Source of the DNA: CAIKZZ01 sp035604595
GTDB taxonomy: Bacteria > Pseudomonadota > Gammaproteobacteria > Steroidobacterales > Steroidobacteraceae
Direction of reading: 5' to 3'
DNA length: 39,096 nt
Assembly (NCBI GenBank): GCA_035604595.1
Contig: DATNIE010000031.1
Location: forward strand, 1 to 39,096
Part shown: piece by piece, positions 26,072 to 33,653 of the stretch
Numbering within the stretch: position 1 is the first letter of the stretch
How the letters are laid out: each line of letters opens with the position of its first letter
Notes under the pieces: generated by a model
Database searches by the model: none
What the model was told of the DNA's origin: nothing
What the model saw: the letters and a program-made list of their open reading frames with translations, nothing else
Position numbers and translations under genes: made by a program

Positions 26072-26800
26072 ATGCGCCTGCCCTTCCAGGCTCGGCTCGA
26101 GCGGCAGCGGACCCGAGCGGCACTGCCCGAGGCGCTGCGTGCGCGGCTGGCGGCCCTGAAACGCGCGCGGGGCGGCTTTGCGGCCGGGCGGGCACTGCGC
26201 GCCGCACCGCTGGCGCTCGCGCGCTTCGTGGCGCTCGACGTCGAGACGACCGGGCCGAGGATGGATCGGGACCGCATCATCGCCATCGGGGCGGTCGCGG
26301 TGGCCGAACGATCGGTCGGGCATCGCGATGCATTCGCGGCCGTGTTGCGTCAGCGGCGCTCGAGTTCGGTCGACAACATTCTCGTGCACCGGATCGGCGG
26401 CCAGCAGCAGCTCGGCGGACAGGCCGGCGCCGAGGCGCTGGTCGAGCTGCTCGAGTTCATGGGGAGCGCGGTGGCGGTGGCGTTCAGGGCCGAGTTCGAC
26501 GCCACGGTGCTGGCCCGGGAGCTCGAGCTCGAGCTCGGCGTACGTGTGCCGCGGCGGTTCGTTGACCTGGCAGTGCTGCTGCCGGCGCTGTTCCCCGGTA
26601 CACAGAACGACACGCTCGAGGACTGGCTCGGGCATTTCTCGCTGCAGCCAATCGGGCGCCACGACGCCCTTGCCGATGCCTATATGAGTGCCCAGCTGTT
26701 CCTGATCGCGCTCGATACCGCTGAGCGGCGCGGGGCCCGCACCACCGGTGGCTTGATGTCCTTCGAGACGGCGCAGCGTTGGCTCGGTTGGCGACGTTAG
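26072..26800 (+). CDS. DnaQ-like DEDDh 3'-5' exonuclease
   Basis: A 242-residue protein of the DNA polymerase III epsilon exonuclease fold. The catalytic set is complete: Asp56 and Glu58 in LDVETTG, Asp143 in FRAEFDATVL, and His197 with Asp202 in GRHDALADA. The first ~45 residues are an Arg/Ala-rich leader not found in DnaQ. The HN in the ExoII motif of DnaQ is replaced by FR, as often in this subgroup. It lies 11 bases after the DUF294 gene; the pair is a recurrent neighbourhood of actP. It is probably not the replicative proofreading subunit; its substrate (DNA, RNA or a small nucleotide) cannot be told from sequence. Confidence 0.9.
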   Translation: MRLPFQARLERQRTRAALPEALRARLAALKRARGGFAAGRALRAAPLALARFVALDVETTGPRMDRDRIIAIGAVAVAERSVGHRDAFAAVLRQRRSSSVDNILVHRIGGQQQLGGQAGAEALVELLEFMGSAVAVAFRAEFDATVLARELELELGVRVPRRFVDLAVLLPALFPGTQNDTLEDWLGHFSLQPIGRHDALADAYMSAQLFLIALDTAERRGARTTGGLMSFETAQRWLGWRR

Positions 26801-26811
26801 CGCGCCGGCGT

Positions 26812-26828
26812 CCGCCACCTGCAGGCGG
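26812..26828 (+). terminator. Weak hairpin after exonuclease gene
   Basis: CCGCC / GGCGG with a seven-base loop, 11 bases after the stop. Only five pairs and no U-tract, so support is weak. Confidence 0.25.
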
Positions 26829-26952
26829 GAAGCGGTCGGTGTGCGGCTTTCTGGTGCATGTTCCGAGCGCTCCTCGCCAGCGCCGGAAGGGCGCAGCCAG
26901 ACGGCGGTATCATGTCGGCCGGCCGTAGCGACTGGCATCGATCGACCATGAC

Positions 26953-26981
26953 GCAACTTCTACGGCGGCCCGGTTGTCTAT
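26953..26981 (+). promoter_or_regulatory. Sigma-E-like promoter upstream of degP homologue
   Basis: GCAACTT (26953-26959), a 16-base spacer and GTCTAT (26976-26981) closely follow the extracytoplasmic-stress sigma-E pattern GGAACTT-N16-GTCTAA/TCTGA. It lies about 40 bases before the protease start. degP/mucD-type genes are classic sigma-E targets, so both sequence and context agree. Confidence 0.5.
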
Positions 26982-27018
26982 TGGCGGGGCCTCGGGCCCG
27001 GATCCAGGAGATATTGAG

Positions 27019-28482
27019 ATGAGTCGACCGCAACGATGGGCCCCGCTGGCCGCGATGGTGTTGGTGGCGGCCGCGCTTGGCGCCTGTAGCCGCCATGTCG
27101 CTCACGACTCGGCCGGGCCGGTCGCCACCGCGCCGGCGCCGGTCGCGCAGCCGATGAGCCCGGGTACCGTCGCCGCCGCCGTCCAGGGACTGCCCGACTT
27201 CACCGAGCTCGTGGCCCGTGCGGGGCCCGCCGTCGTCAACGTCAGCGTCGTCGCGCGGGGCCGGCCGGCCAGCTTCGACGAGGATGCGCCGGATGATCCG
27301 CTGCACGATTTCCTGCGCCGCTTCGGCGCGCAACCGCGCGGCCAGCAGCCGCCGGCCCGCGGCGAAGGCTCCGGCTTCATCGTGGCGGCGGACGGCTACA
27401 TCCTGACGAACGCGCACGTGGTCGCCGACGCGAGCGAGGTGACCGTGCGCCTCACTGACCGCCGCGAGTTCACCGCCAAGGTCATCGGCGCGGACCGCCG
27501 CACCGACGTTGCCGTAATCAAGATCGCCGGCAAGGATCTGCCGACGGTCAGGATCGGCGATCCCTCGAAGCTGCGCCCGGGCGAATGGGTGGTCGCAATC
27601 GGTTCCCCGTTCGGCTTCGACAACAGCGTGACCGCCGGCATCGTCAGCGCCATCTCGCGCTCGCTCCCGGACGGCCAGTACACGCCGTTCATCCAGACCG
27701 ATGCGGCGGTGAACCCGGGCAACTCGGGCGGACCCCTGTTCAACATGGCCGGCGAGGTGGTCGGGGTGAACTCCCAGATCTACAGCCGCACCGGCGGGTT
27801 CATGGGCATCTCCTTCGCCATCCCGATCGACATCGCGATGGAAGTGAAAGAGCAGCTGGTCAAGACCGGCCGGGTCCAGCGCGGCCGCATCGGCGTCGTG
27901 ATCCAGGACGTCGGCCAGCAGCTGGCCGATTCCTTCGGCCTCGACCGACCGCGCGGGGCTCTCGTCAGTCAGGTCGAGGCCGGTGCCCCCGGCGCGAAGG
28001 CCGGCATCCGGGCGGGAGATGTGATCCTTGCGGTCAACGGGACGCCGATCGAACACTCCGGGCAGCTGTCGGCGGCGATCTCGCAGCTAAAGCCCGGCAG
28101 CAACGCCGAGCTCGAGGTGTGGCGCGGTAAGGCGAGCCGCAAGATCGAGGTGGAGATCGCCGAGCTCAAGGAAGGTCGACTGGCGCGAACCGCCGGGCCT
28201 GACGAACGCCCCGGCGGCAGGCTCGGCCTGTCGGTGCGCCCGCTGACGCCGCCGGAGAAGCACGCCGCGGGCCTCGACGGCGGCCTGCTGGTCGAGGACG
28301 TCGAAGGGCCCGCGCTCGAGGCGGGGCTGCACCCGGGCGATGTGATCCTCGGCGCAAACGGCGAGCGCGTGACGACTGTGGACGAACTCGAAAACCTCGT
28401 CGCCTCCTCCAAGCGCAGCGTCGCCCTGCTGGTCAACCGTGAGGGCACGACGATCTTCGTGCCGCTCAAGGTGGGTGGCTGA
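27019..28482 (+). CDS. degP: DegP/MucD-type periplasmic serine protease (lipoprotein)
   Basis: A 487-residue HtrA-family protease/chaperone acting on misfolded envelope proteins. A signal peptide ends in the lipobox LGAC, so the mature protein should be lipid-anchored, as in some MucD/DegP homologues. The catalytic triad is His133 (TNAHVV), Asp163 (RRTDVAVIK) and Ser236 (GNSGGPL). Two PDZ domains follow: the first begins GRIGVVIQDVGQQLADSFGL and the second LGLSVRPLTPPEK. The ATG at 27019 was chosen because it opens the signal peptide; a longer in-frame start lacks one. The next gene starts two bases after its stop. Confidence 0.96.
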   Translation: MSRPQRWAPLAAMVLVAAALGACSRHVAHDSAGPVATAPAPVAQPMSPGTVAAAVQGLPDFTELVARAGPAVVNVSVVARGRPASFDEDAPDDPLHDFLRRFGAQPRGQQPPARGEGSGFIVAADGYILTNAHVVADASEVTVRLTDRREFTAKVIGADRRTDVAVIKIAGKDLPTVRIGDPSKLRPGEWVVAIGSPFGFDNSVTAGIVSAISRSLPDGQYTPFIQTDAAVNPGNSGGPLFNMAGEVVGVNSQIYSRTGGFMGISFAIPIDIAMEVKEQLVKTGRVQRGRIGVVIQDVGQQLADSFGLDRPRGALVSQVEAGAPGAKAGIRAGDVILAVNGTPIEHSGQLSAAISQLKPGSNAELEVWRGKASRKIEVEIAELKEGRLARTAGPDERPGGRLGLSVRPLTPPEKHAAGLDGGLLVEDVEGPALEAGLHPGDVILGANGERVTTVDELENLVASSKRSVALLVNREGTTIFVPLKVGG

Positions 28483-28483
28483 G

Positions 28484-29467
28484 GTGCAGCGTCGAGACCG
28501 TCGGCGCGGGACGGATCTCGCGGCTGGCCTCACCCTCGCCATGATGCTCGTCGCCGGCATCACGATTGTGATGCCGGCGCGCGCGGCCGATCCGCCTGCG
28601 CCGTTTCGCGACTGCGCGGACTGTCCGGAAATGGTCCGCGTGCCGGCGGGCACGTTCGTCATGGGAACCCCGACCGCCGATCCGCACGCCGCGGCGACGC
28701 GCGCCGAATCGCAGGCGGTCATCATCAGGATCGCCAAGCCGTTCGCGATCGGCCGCGTGGAACTGATGCGCCGGGAATACCGCGCGTTCATCGCCGACTC
28801 GGGCTACGACGTCCGCGGGCCGTGCAGGACCTGGGACGAAAACCTGGCGCGCTTCAGCGACGACCGCGGCCGCAGCTGGGAAAACCCGGGCCGGCCGCGC
28901 GAGGCGCGCGACGATCATCCGGTGTCCTGCGTCAGCTGGAATGACGCCAAGGCCTACGTGCAGTGGCTGGCGCGGCGGACCGGCAAGCCCTACCGCCTGC
29001 CGTCCGAGGCCGAGTGGGAGTACGCGGCCCGCGCCGGCAGCACAACCCTTCGGCCATGGGGCGATGCGGCGGCCGACGGCTGCGAGTTCGCCAACGTGCA
29101 CGACCTCGGCAGTCACGAGGTGTACGCCTTCGGCTGGGAACCCGTCCGGTGCCAGGACGGCTATCCGGACGTGGCCCCGGTCGGCGCGCTGCGGGCGAAT
29201 GCGTTCGGGCTGTATGACATGATCGGCAACGTGGCCGAATGGGTTGAAGACTGTGCGACCGACAGTTACGTCGGGCGGCCGCGCGACGGACGTGCCTGGG
29301 TCTGGGGTGGCGGTTGCGCACGGCGCGTGCAGCGGGGCGGCAGCTGGATCTCGCCCGCCGACCGTGCCCGCAGCGCCTACCGTGACTCGGGCGAGGCGAG
29401 CGAGCGTGCCGATTACGTCGGCTTTCGTGTCGCGCTCGACCTCGATGGTCGCGCCGAGCAGCGCTGA
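28484..29467 (+). CDS. Exported FGE-sulfatase-fold (SUMF1) protein, copy 1
   Basis: A 327-residue protein with a signal peptide (TLAMMLVAGITIVMPARA) and a formylglycine-generating-enzyme-like domain: FRDCADCPEMVRVPAGTFVM, FAIGRVELMRREYRAFI, HPVSCVSWNDAKAYVQWL, YRLPSEAEWEYAARAG, GLYDMIGNVAEWVEDC and RGGSW. The paired Cys residues of the catalytic core of true FGE are missing near the C-terminus (after RGGSW there is no Cys), so it is not expected to modify sulfatases; many bacterial members are structural or accessory proteins, such as PvdO-like ones. The start is probably GTG 28484, right after the protease stop; an internal ATG-ATG in the signal is possible. It is likely co-transcribed with degP. 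Confidence 0.85.
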   Translation: MQRRDRRRGTDLAAGLTLAMMLVAGITIVMPARAADPPAPFRDCADCPEMVRVPAGTFVMGTPTADPHAAATRAESQAVIIRIAKPFAIGRVELMRREYRAFIADSGYDVRGPCRTWDENLARFSDDRGRSWENPGRPREARDDHPVSCVSWNDAKAYVQWLARRTGKPYRLPSEAEWEYAARAGSTTLRPWGDAAADGCEFANVHDLGSHEVYAFGWEPVRCQDGYPDVAPVGALRANAFGLYDMIGNVAEWVEDCATDSYVGRPRDGRAWVWGGGCARRVQRGGSWISPADRARSAYRDSGEASERADYVGFRVALDLDGRAEQR

Positions 29468-29468
29468 C

Positions 29469-30443
29469 ATGCGCTACGGGTGTCTGCTGCTGTGCCTCGC
29501 GTCCCTCGCGTCCGCACCGACGCTGGCGGAGCCGCAGGCGACCGCGCCGCCCCAGGCGGCACCGGCCGGCGCCGCTGTCGGTGCGTTCCGCGACTGCCCC
29601 ACCTGCCCCGACATGATCGTCGTGCCGGCGGGCGAGTTCGTGCTCGGCACCAGCGCGGACGAGCCCGAGGTCGACCGGGACCGCGGCGAGACGCCGCCGC
29701 TCGCGGTGACGATGGCGCGACCCTATGCGATCGGCAAATACGAAGTCACCGTGGCCCAGTTCCGCGCCTTCGTCAGTGCCGCGCAGTACCCGACACAGGG
29801 TGACTGCCGGGTCGCGAGCGGCGGCGCCTGGCTGCGTCTGCCCGACCGCAGCTGGCGCAGTCCCGGCTTTGCGGCCGAGCAGGCCGATAACGAGCCGGTC
29901 GTGTGCGTCAGCTGGGACGACGCCAAGGCCTACGCCGACTGGCTCGCAAAGACCACCGGCAAGCCCTACCGGCTGCCGTCGGAGACCGAGTGGGAGTACG
30001 CGGCGCGCGGCGGCACGACGGGGCCGCGGTACTTTGGCGCACACGACTCGGACGAGGAGTCAGTGCTCTCGCTCGCGTGCGACTACGCCAATGTCTATGA
30101 CGCCTCATCGGTCGTCGAGCTCGCGTTTCCTTACCCGAACGCGCGCTGCAGCGACGGCCACGCCTACACCGCGCCCGTCGGCAGCTTCAAGCCGAACGCC
30201 TTCGATCTGTACGACATGCTCGGCAATGTCCGCGAGTGGGTGCAGGACTGCTACACCGCGAGCTACCGGGGCCGTCCGGCCGACGCGCGCGCCTGGCAGT
30301 GGGCCGGCGGCTGCGAGCTGCGCGGCGTGCGCGGCGGATCCTGGGCGAGCCGGCCCGCCGATGCCCGCGCGGCGGCGCGCGGCGCCGAGCTCCAGGGGCT
30401 GCGACAGGCGGACCTGGGCTTTCGCGTCGTGCGGGATCTGTAG
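29469..30443 (+). CDS. Exported FGE-sulfatase-fold (SUMF1) protein, copy 2
   Basis: A 324-residue paralogue of the preceding gene, starting one base after its stop. A signal peptide (MRYGCLLLCLASLASAPTLA) leads to FRDCPTCPDMIVVPAGEFVLG, YAIGKYEVTVAQFRAFV, PVVCVSWDDAKAYADWLAK, YRLPSETEWEYAARGG, DLYDMLGNVREWVQDC and RGVRGGSWAS. As in copy 1, there is no catalytic-type Cys after RGGSW. The two share the same N-terminal CxxCP motif and the same order of blocks, indicating a tandem duplication followed by divergence. The role is unknown; placement after an envelope protease suggests the cell envelope. Confidence 0.88.
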   Translation: MRYGCLLLCLASLASAPTLAEPQATAPPQAAPAGAAVGAFRDCPTCPDMIVVPAGEFVLGTSADEPEVDRDRGETPPLAVTMARPYAIGKYEVTVAQFRAFVSAAQYPTQGDCRVASGGAWLRLPDRSWRSPGFAAEQADNEPVVCVSWDDAKAYADWLAKTTGKPYRLPSETEWEYAARGGTTGPRYFGAHDSDEESVLSLACDYANVYDASSVVELAFPYPNARCSDGHAYTAPVGSFKPNAFDLYDMLGNVREWVQDCYTASYRGRPADARAWQWAGGCELRGVRGGSWASRPADARAAARGAELQGLRQADLGFRVVRDL

Positions 30444-30509
30444 CCTGCGGCGCGCCCGGTCGCCGATCCTGCCGGCACTCGCGCTGCGGCTCACACCGCG
30501 GCAGCCCGG

Positions 30510-31928
30510 TCACGGCGGTGGCAGACGAATCCGGCGCCAGGCGCCCGATGCCCAGCGCAGCCAGAGCCCGACGCCGAGCGCCACGACGTAGCCGACCGAC
30601 ACCGCCCAGCCACCCACGGCCCCGTAGCCGAACTGGGGCAGGAACGTCACCCAGCCGCCGCCGGGCGGGAACGTGACCACGTGCGTGAGCGGCACCCACA
30701 GGCCCCACGACAGCACCGCCACGATCACGGCCGGTACCCGCACATCGCCGGCTCCGCGCAGGCTGAAGCTGCTGCCGAGGTTGAGTCCGTCGAACACCTG
30801 GTAGCACGCCGCCATCCAGATCAGCGTGCGGCCGAGCGACAGCACCGCCGGCGCCAGCGGATCGCGTGCGTTGACGAACAGCGGCAGCAGCCAGGGGCTG
30901 GCGAGGGCGAGCAGGATCCCGATCACGCCCATGAATCCCATCGCGAGCCGAATGATCGCGTTGCCGACGCGCTCGGCCCAGCCGACATCGCCGGCGCCGA
31001 TCGACTGACCGACCAGCGTCGTACCGGCGAGAGCGATCCCGATGCCGGGCATGTAGGCGACGGAGGTCATCATCATCACGATCTGGGTGGCGGCTCCGGC
31101 GACGGTGCCGAGCGACACCAGCATCAGCTGGAACAGGGCCAGGCCCAGCAGGTCGGCCGTCGTGCTGAGGCCCATCGGCAGGCCGACCGCGAACTGTCGC
31201 CCGATCGCCAGTCGCCGCCAGGTCAGGTGCGAACGGTGCTTGCGCCGGATGGATGGCGCGAGGAACAGTGCGAGCGCGAGTGCGAGCGCAAGGACCTCGG
31301 CTGCGGCGGTGCCCCACGCGGATCCCGCGATGCCGAGGCCGAGATCGAAGATGAACAGCTGATTGAAGGGCACGTTGGCCACGCCCATCACGAGCGTCAC
31401 GAGCAGTGTCAGACGCGAGCGCCCTATCCCGTTGAAGAATCCGGTCAGCGCCCAGACGAACAGACCGAGCGGTCCTGCGACCGCGAGCCGCGGCCACCAG
31501 TACGCGAGCGCCAGCCGTCGCACCTCGGGATCGACATGCAGGACCTGAAGCAGCGGGTCGCCCAGGAAGCCGATCGCGACAAACAGTGGAACCGCGGCGA
31601 GCGAGGCGAACAGCCCCGACCACGCGGCCTGCGCGGCCCGCGCGTGTCGGCCGGCGCCGAACGCCTGCGCTGCGAAGGTCTGGGTCGCCATGCCGATGCC
31701 GCCGATCAGGATGATCACGCACAGCACGACCCAGTAGATCGCCGCCATCGCCGCGGTCGCGGTTGTCGACAGCCGGCTGATGAACCAGGTATCGGTCAGG
31801 TTGAGCGCCGCCTGGACGGCGCTGTTCGCCATCAGCGGCCCGGCAAGCAGCCACACGGCACGGTAATCGACGTGTGGCCGGCCGGCGGCATCGAGTCGCC
31901 GGGCGGGCAGGGAGGACTCGTGCGTCAC
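30510..31928 (-). CDS. MATE-family multidrug/toxin efflux transporter
   Basis: A 472-residue inner-membrane antiporter of the MATE (NorM/DinF) type with about 12 membrane helices in two similar halves. Typical features are GPLMANSAVQAALNLTDTWFISRLST near the N-terminus, the second-half counterpart GLPMGLSTTADLLGLALFQ, and GQSIGAGDVGWAERVG. It would export cationic drugs or metabolites using Na+ or H+. Its start overlaps the stop of the upstream GNAT gene (ATGA), so XdhC-like, GNAT and MATE proteins form a coupled operon. The substrate is unknown. Confidence 0.93.
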   Translation of the reverse strand: MTHESSLPARRLDAAGRPHVDYRAVWLLAGPLMANSAVQAALNLTDTWFISRLSTTATAAMAAIYWVVLCVIILIGGIGMATQTFAAQAFGAGRHARAAQAAWSGLFASLAAVPLFVAIGFLGDPLLQVLHVDPEVRRLALAYWWPRLAVAGPLGLFVWALTGFFNGIGRSRLTLLVTLVMGVANVPFNQLFIFDLGLGIAGSAWGTAAAEVLALALALALFLAPSIRRKHRSHLTWRRLAIGRQFAVGLPMGLSTTADLLGLALFQLMLVSLGTVAGAATQIVMMMTSVAYMPGIGIALAGTTLVGQSIGAGDVGWAERVGNAIIRLAMGFMGVIGILLALASPWLLPLFVNARDPLAPAVLSLGRTLIWMAACYQVFDGLNLGSSFSLRGAGDVRVPAVIVAVLSWGLWVPLTHVVTFPPGGGWVTFLPQFGYGAVGGWAVSVGYVVALGVGLWLRWASGAWRRIRLPPP

Positions 31929-32467
31929 GACCGGAGGGCGCGCGCGACGAGCGTGACGCTGGCATCCGCCGGATCGGTGTGCAGCGCGAATTTGAGCCGC
32001 TGGGCGACCTTCAGCATCTTGGCGTTGATCGTCAGCACGCTGCCCTCGATGCGGTGATAGCCGAGCTGCTGGGCAAGACGCACGACCTCCCGCAGCAGCA
32101 CGGTGCCGACGCCGCGGCCCTGCCAGTCATCGACGATCGTCAGCGCGAACTCGCAGGTGCCGCGCCGCTTGGCCGGTACCAGACGGCCGCCGCCGACCAG
32201 CTCTTCCTCATGGCCGTGGTCGACCACTGCGACAACGACCGCGGCCCGCGCCTCGTGAATAGCGGCGACGAGCTGCGCGAGCGTCTCCTCGGTCAGCGTC
32301 GGCGTCGGAGTCATGAAGCGGAAGTACTTGGTGCGGTCCGACAGGCGCGCGAAGAATTCATTGGCGTGCGACAGGTCGGCATCGCGCAGCGGGCGCAGAA
32401 ACACGCGCGTGCCGTCCGCCAGGCGGGCCGAGCGCACGTGGTCGCGAATCTTCTGCAGCCGGTTCAC
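31925..32467 (-). CDS. GNAT-family N-acetyltransferase
   Basis: A 180-residue acetyltransferase. TRVFLRPLRDADLSHANEFF is a typical GNAT first helix, and DDWQGRGVGTVLLREVVRLA holds the acetyl-CoA-binding Q/RxxGxG/A motif; GYHRIEGSVLTINAKMLKVAQRL follows as motif B. It resembles the GNAT domain that sits at the C-terminus of large Pat/acyl-CoA synthetase-like proteins and stand-alone protein acetylases. The start is inferred as GTG 32467 because it overlaps the stop of the upstream gene (GTGA). The target is unknown; protein Lys acetylation of acs in the same window is conceivable but not supported directly. Confidence 0.85.
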   Translation of the reverse strand: MNRLQKIRDHVRSARLADGTRVFLRPLRDADLSHANEFFARLSDRTKYFRFMTPTPTLTEETLAQLVAAIHEARAAVVVAVVDHGHEEELVGGGRLVPAKRRGTCEFALTIVDDWQGRGVGTVLLREVVRLAQQLGYHRIEGSVLTINAKMLKVAQRLKFALHTDPADASVTLVARALRS

Positions 32468-33543
32468 GGCAATCGCCAGGGCCGTCCATAAGGGCCGCCA
32501 CCGTGCCCGGCCGCGACCGCATGGAGCTCGGCGGCAATCGCGAGCGCGATGGCCTCCGGGGTCACCGCCCCGATGTCCAGACCGACCGGCCCCCGGAGCC
32601 GCGGGCCGAGCGCCTCGCCAGCTGCTCCGAGCTCGCCGAGCAGTCGCTCGCGGCGCGGCCGCGGGCCGAGCAGGCCCACATAGGGGACCGGGCTCGCCGC
32701 GAGCGCCCGCAGGTAATGCGCATCGGAGGCCAGGTGGTGGCTCATGACCACGGCGGCGACGAAGCCGCCGAGGTCGACGTCGCGGGCCAGCGCTGCGGCG
32801 GGGCCGAGCACGACGGCGGCGTGCGGAAAACGCGCCTGGCTCGCATACGCCGGCCGGTGATCTACCACGGTCACCGGAAAGCCGAGCGTGCCGAGCAGCG
32901 CAACCAGCGGCTCGGCATCCGGCCCGGCGCCGCACACGAGCACCCGCGGCGGCGGAGCCAGGTACTGGATCCAGGCCTCGATCGGGGTGTCGCCGTCGTG
33001 GTAGCGCAGGCTTTGGGAGGTCTCGGTGGCGACCACCTCGGCGCAGCAGCCCGCCAGCGCGGGCTCGAGCGGGACCGGGCCGGCCGTCGGCCAGACGCGC
33101 GTGCCGAGCGCGGCCACCGGCCCCTCGTGCACGACCGCGAGTGCCGCGCCGCGGCCGCTGCGGGTGAGAAGGCTCGCGTGCTCGAGCGCGGTGGCGGCCG
33201 CGCCGCCGCGGGGGGCCGGCTCGACCAGGATGCGCATCGCGCCTTCGCAGCCGGCGCCGATTCCGAAGATCAGATCGTCGCTGCTACGCATGTCGTACTC
33301 GACGACCGCCGCGAGCTGCGTGTCGAGCACCGCGCGGGTCCGCTCGCGCAGGTCCTGCTCGAGGCACCCGCCGCTCAGCAGACCCGTGATCCGGCCGTCC
33401 GCCTCGATCAGCATGCGCGCGCCGGCCTTGCGATAGGTGGATCCTGCGGTCGCAACGATCGTGGCAAGCGCGCACGGGCCTGCGAGCAGCCGGTGCCGCT
33501 CGACGAGCGCTTCGAGGCCGGTGTCCACACGCACGGTCGGCAT
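32464..33543 (-). CDS. XdhC/CoxI-family protein
   Basis: A 359-residue member of the XdhC/CoxI family, which in Rhodobacter XdhC binds molybdenum cofactor, promotes its sulfuration and inserts it into xanthine dehydrogenase-type enzymes. Family signatures are ATIVATAGSTYRKAGARMLI, GLLSGGCLEQDLRERTRAVL, GIGAGCEGAMRILVEP, the Rossmann-like C-terminal part RVLVCGAGPDAEPLVALL and VVDHRPAYA, then MSHHLASDAHYLRAL and YVGLLGPRPRRERLL. No xanthine dehydrogenase or CO dehydrogenase genes lie nearby, so its client is elsewhere. The start is ATG ending at 33543; upstream in-frame sequence does not look homologous. Confidence 0.9.
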   Translation of the reverse strand: MPTVRVDTGLEALVERHRLLAGPCALATIVATAGSTYRKAGARMLIEADGRITGLLSGGCLEQDLRERTRAVLDTQLAAVVEYDMRSSDDLIFGIGAGCEGAMRILVEPAPRGGAAATALEHASLLTRSGRGAALAVVHEGPVAALGTRVWPTAGPVPLEPALAGCCAEVVATETSQSLRYHDGDTPIEAWIQYLAPPPRVLVCGAGPDAEPLVALLGTLGFPVTVVDHRPAYASQARFPHAAVVLGPAAALARDVDLGGFVAAVVMSHHLASDAHYLRALAASPVPYVGLLGPRPRRERLLGELGAAGEALGPRLRGPVGLDIGAVTPEAIALAIAAELHAVAAGHGGGPYGRPWRLP

Positions 33544-33601
33544 GCGCAGAATGCTAACATTCCCGCGTGTAGCTTCGCGGCCGCTGGCCGCGCCGGGCGT
33601 G

Positions 33602-33607
33602 TACAAT
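33602..33607 (+). promoter_or_regulatory. Possible -10 box of the ferredoxin-NADP reductase gene
   Basis: TACAAT stands in a local AT-rich patch 47 bases before the likely start; no good -35 box is visible, so support is modest. Confidence 0.3.
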
Positions 33608-33653
33608 TTGTGGCCGTCGCGCCGCGCAATCGCGCCCAGTGGAGATTCCAGTC

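Noticed and set aside
24914..26956. 680-codon open frame on the minus strand opposite the DUF294 and exonuclease genes
   Set aside because: Low-complexity Ser/Arg/Ala translation, no recognisable fold; both plus-strand genes have intact catalytic motifs.
28484..30443. Formylglycine-generating enzymes with sulfatase-activating function
   Set aside because: Both proteins have the fold but lack a Cys in the C-terminal active-site stretch after RGGSW, and there is no sulfatase nearby.
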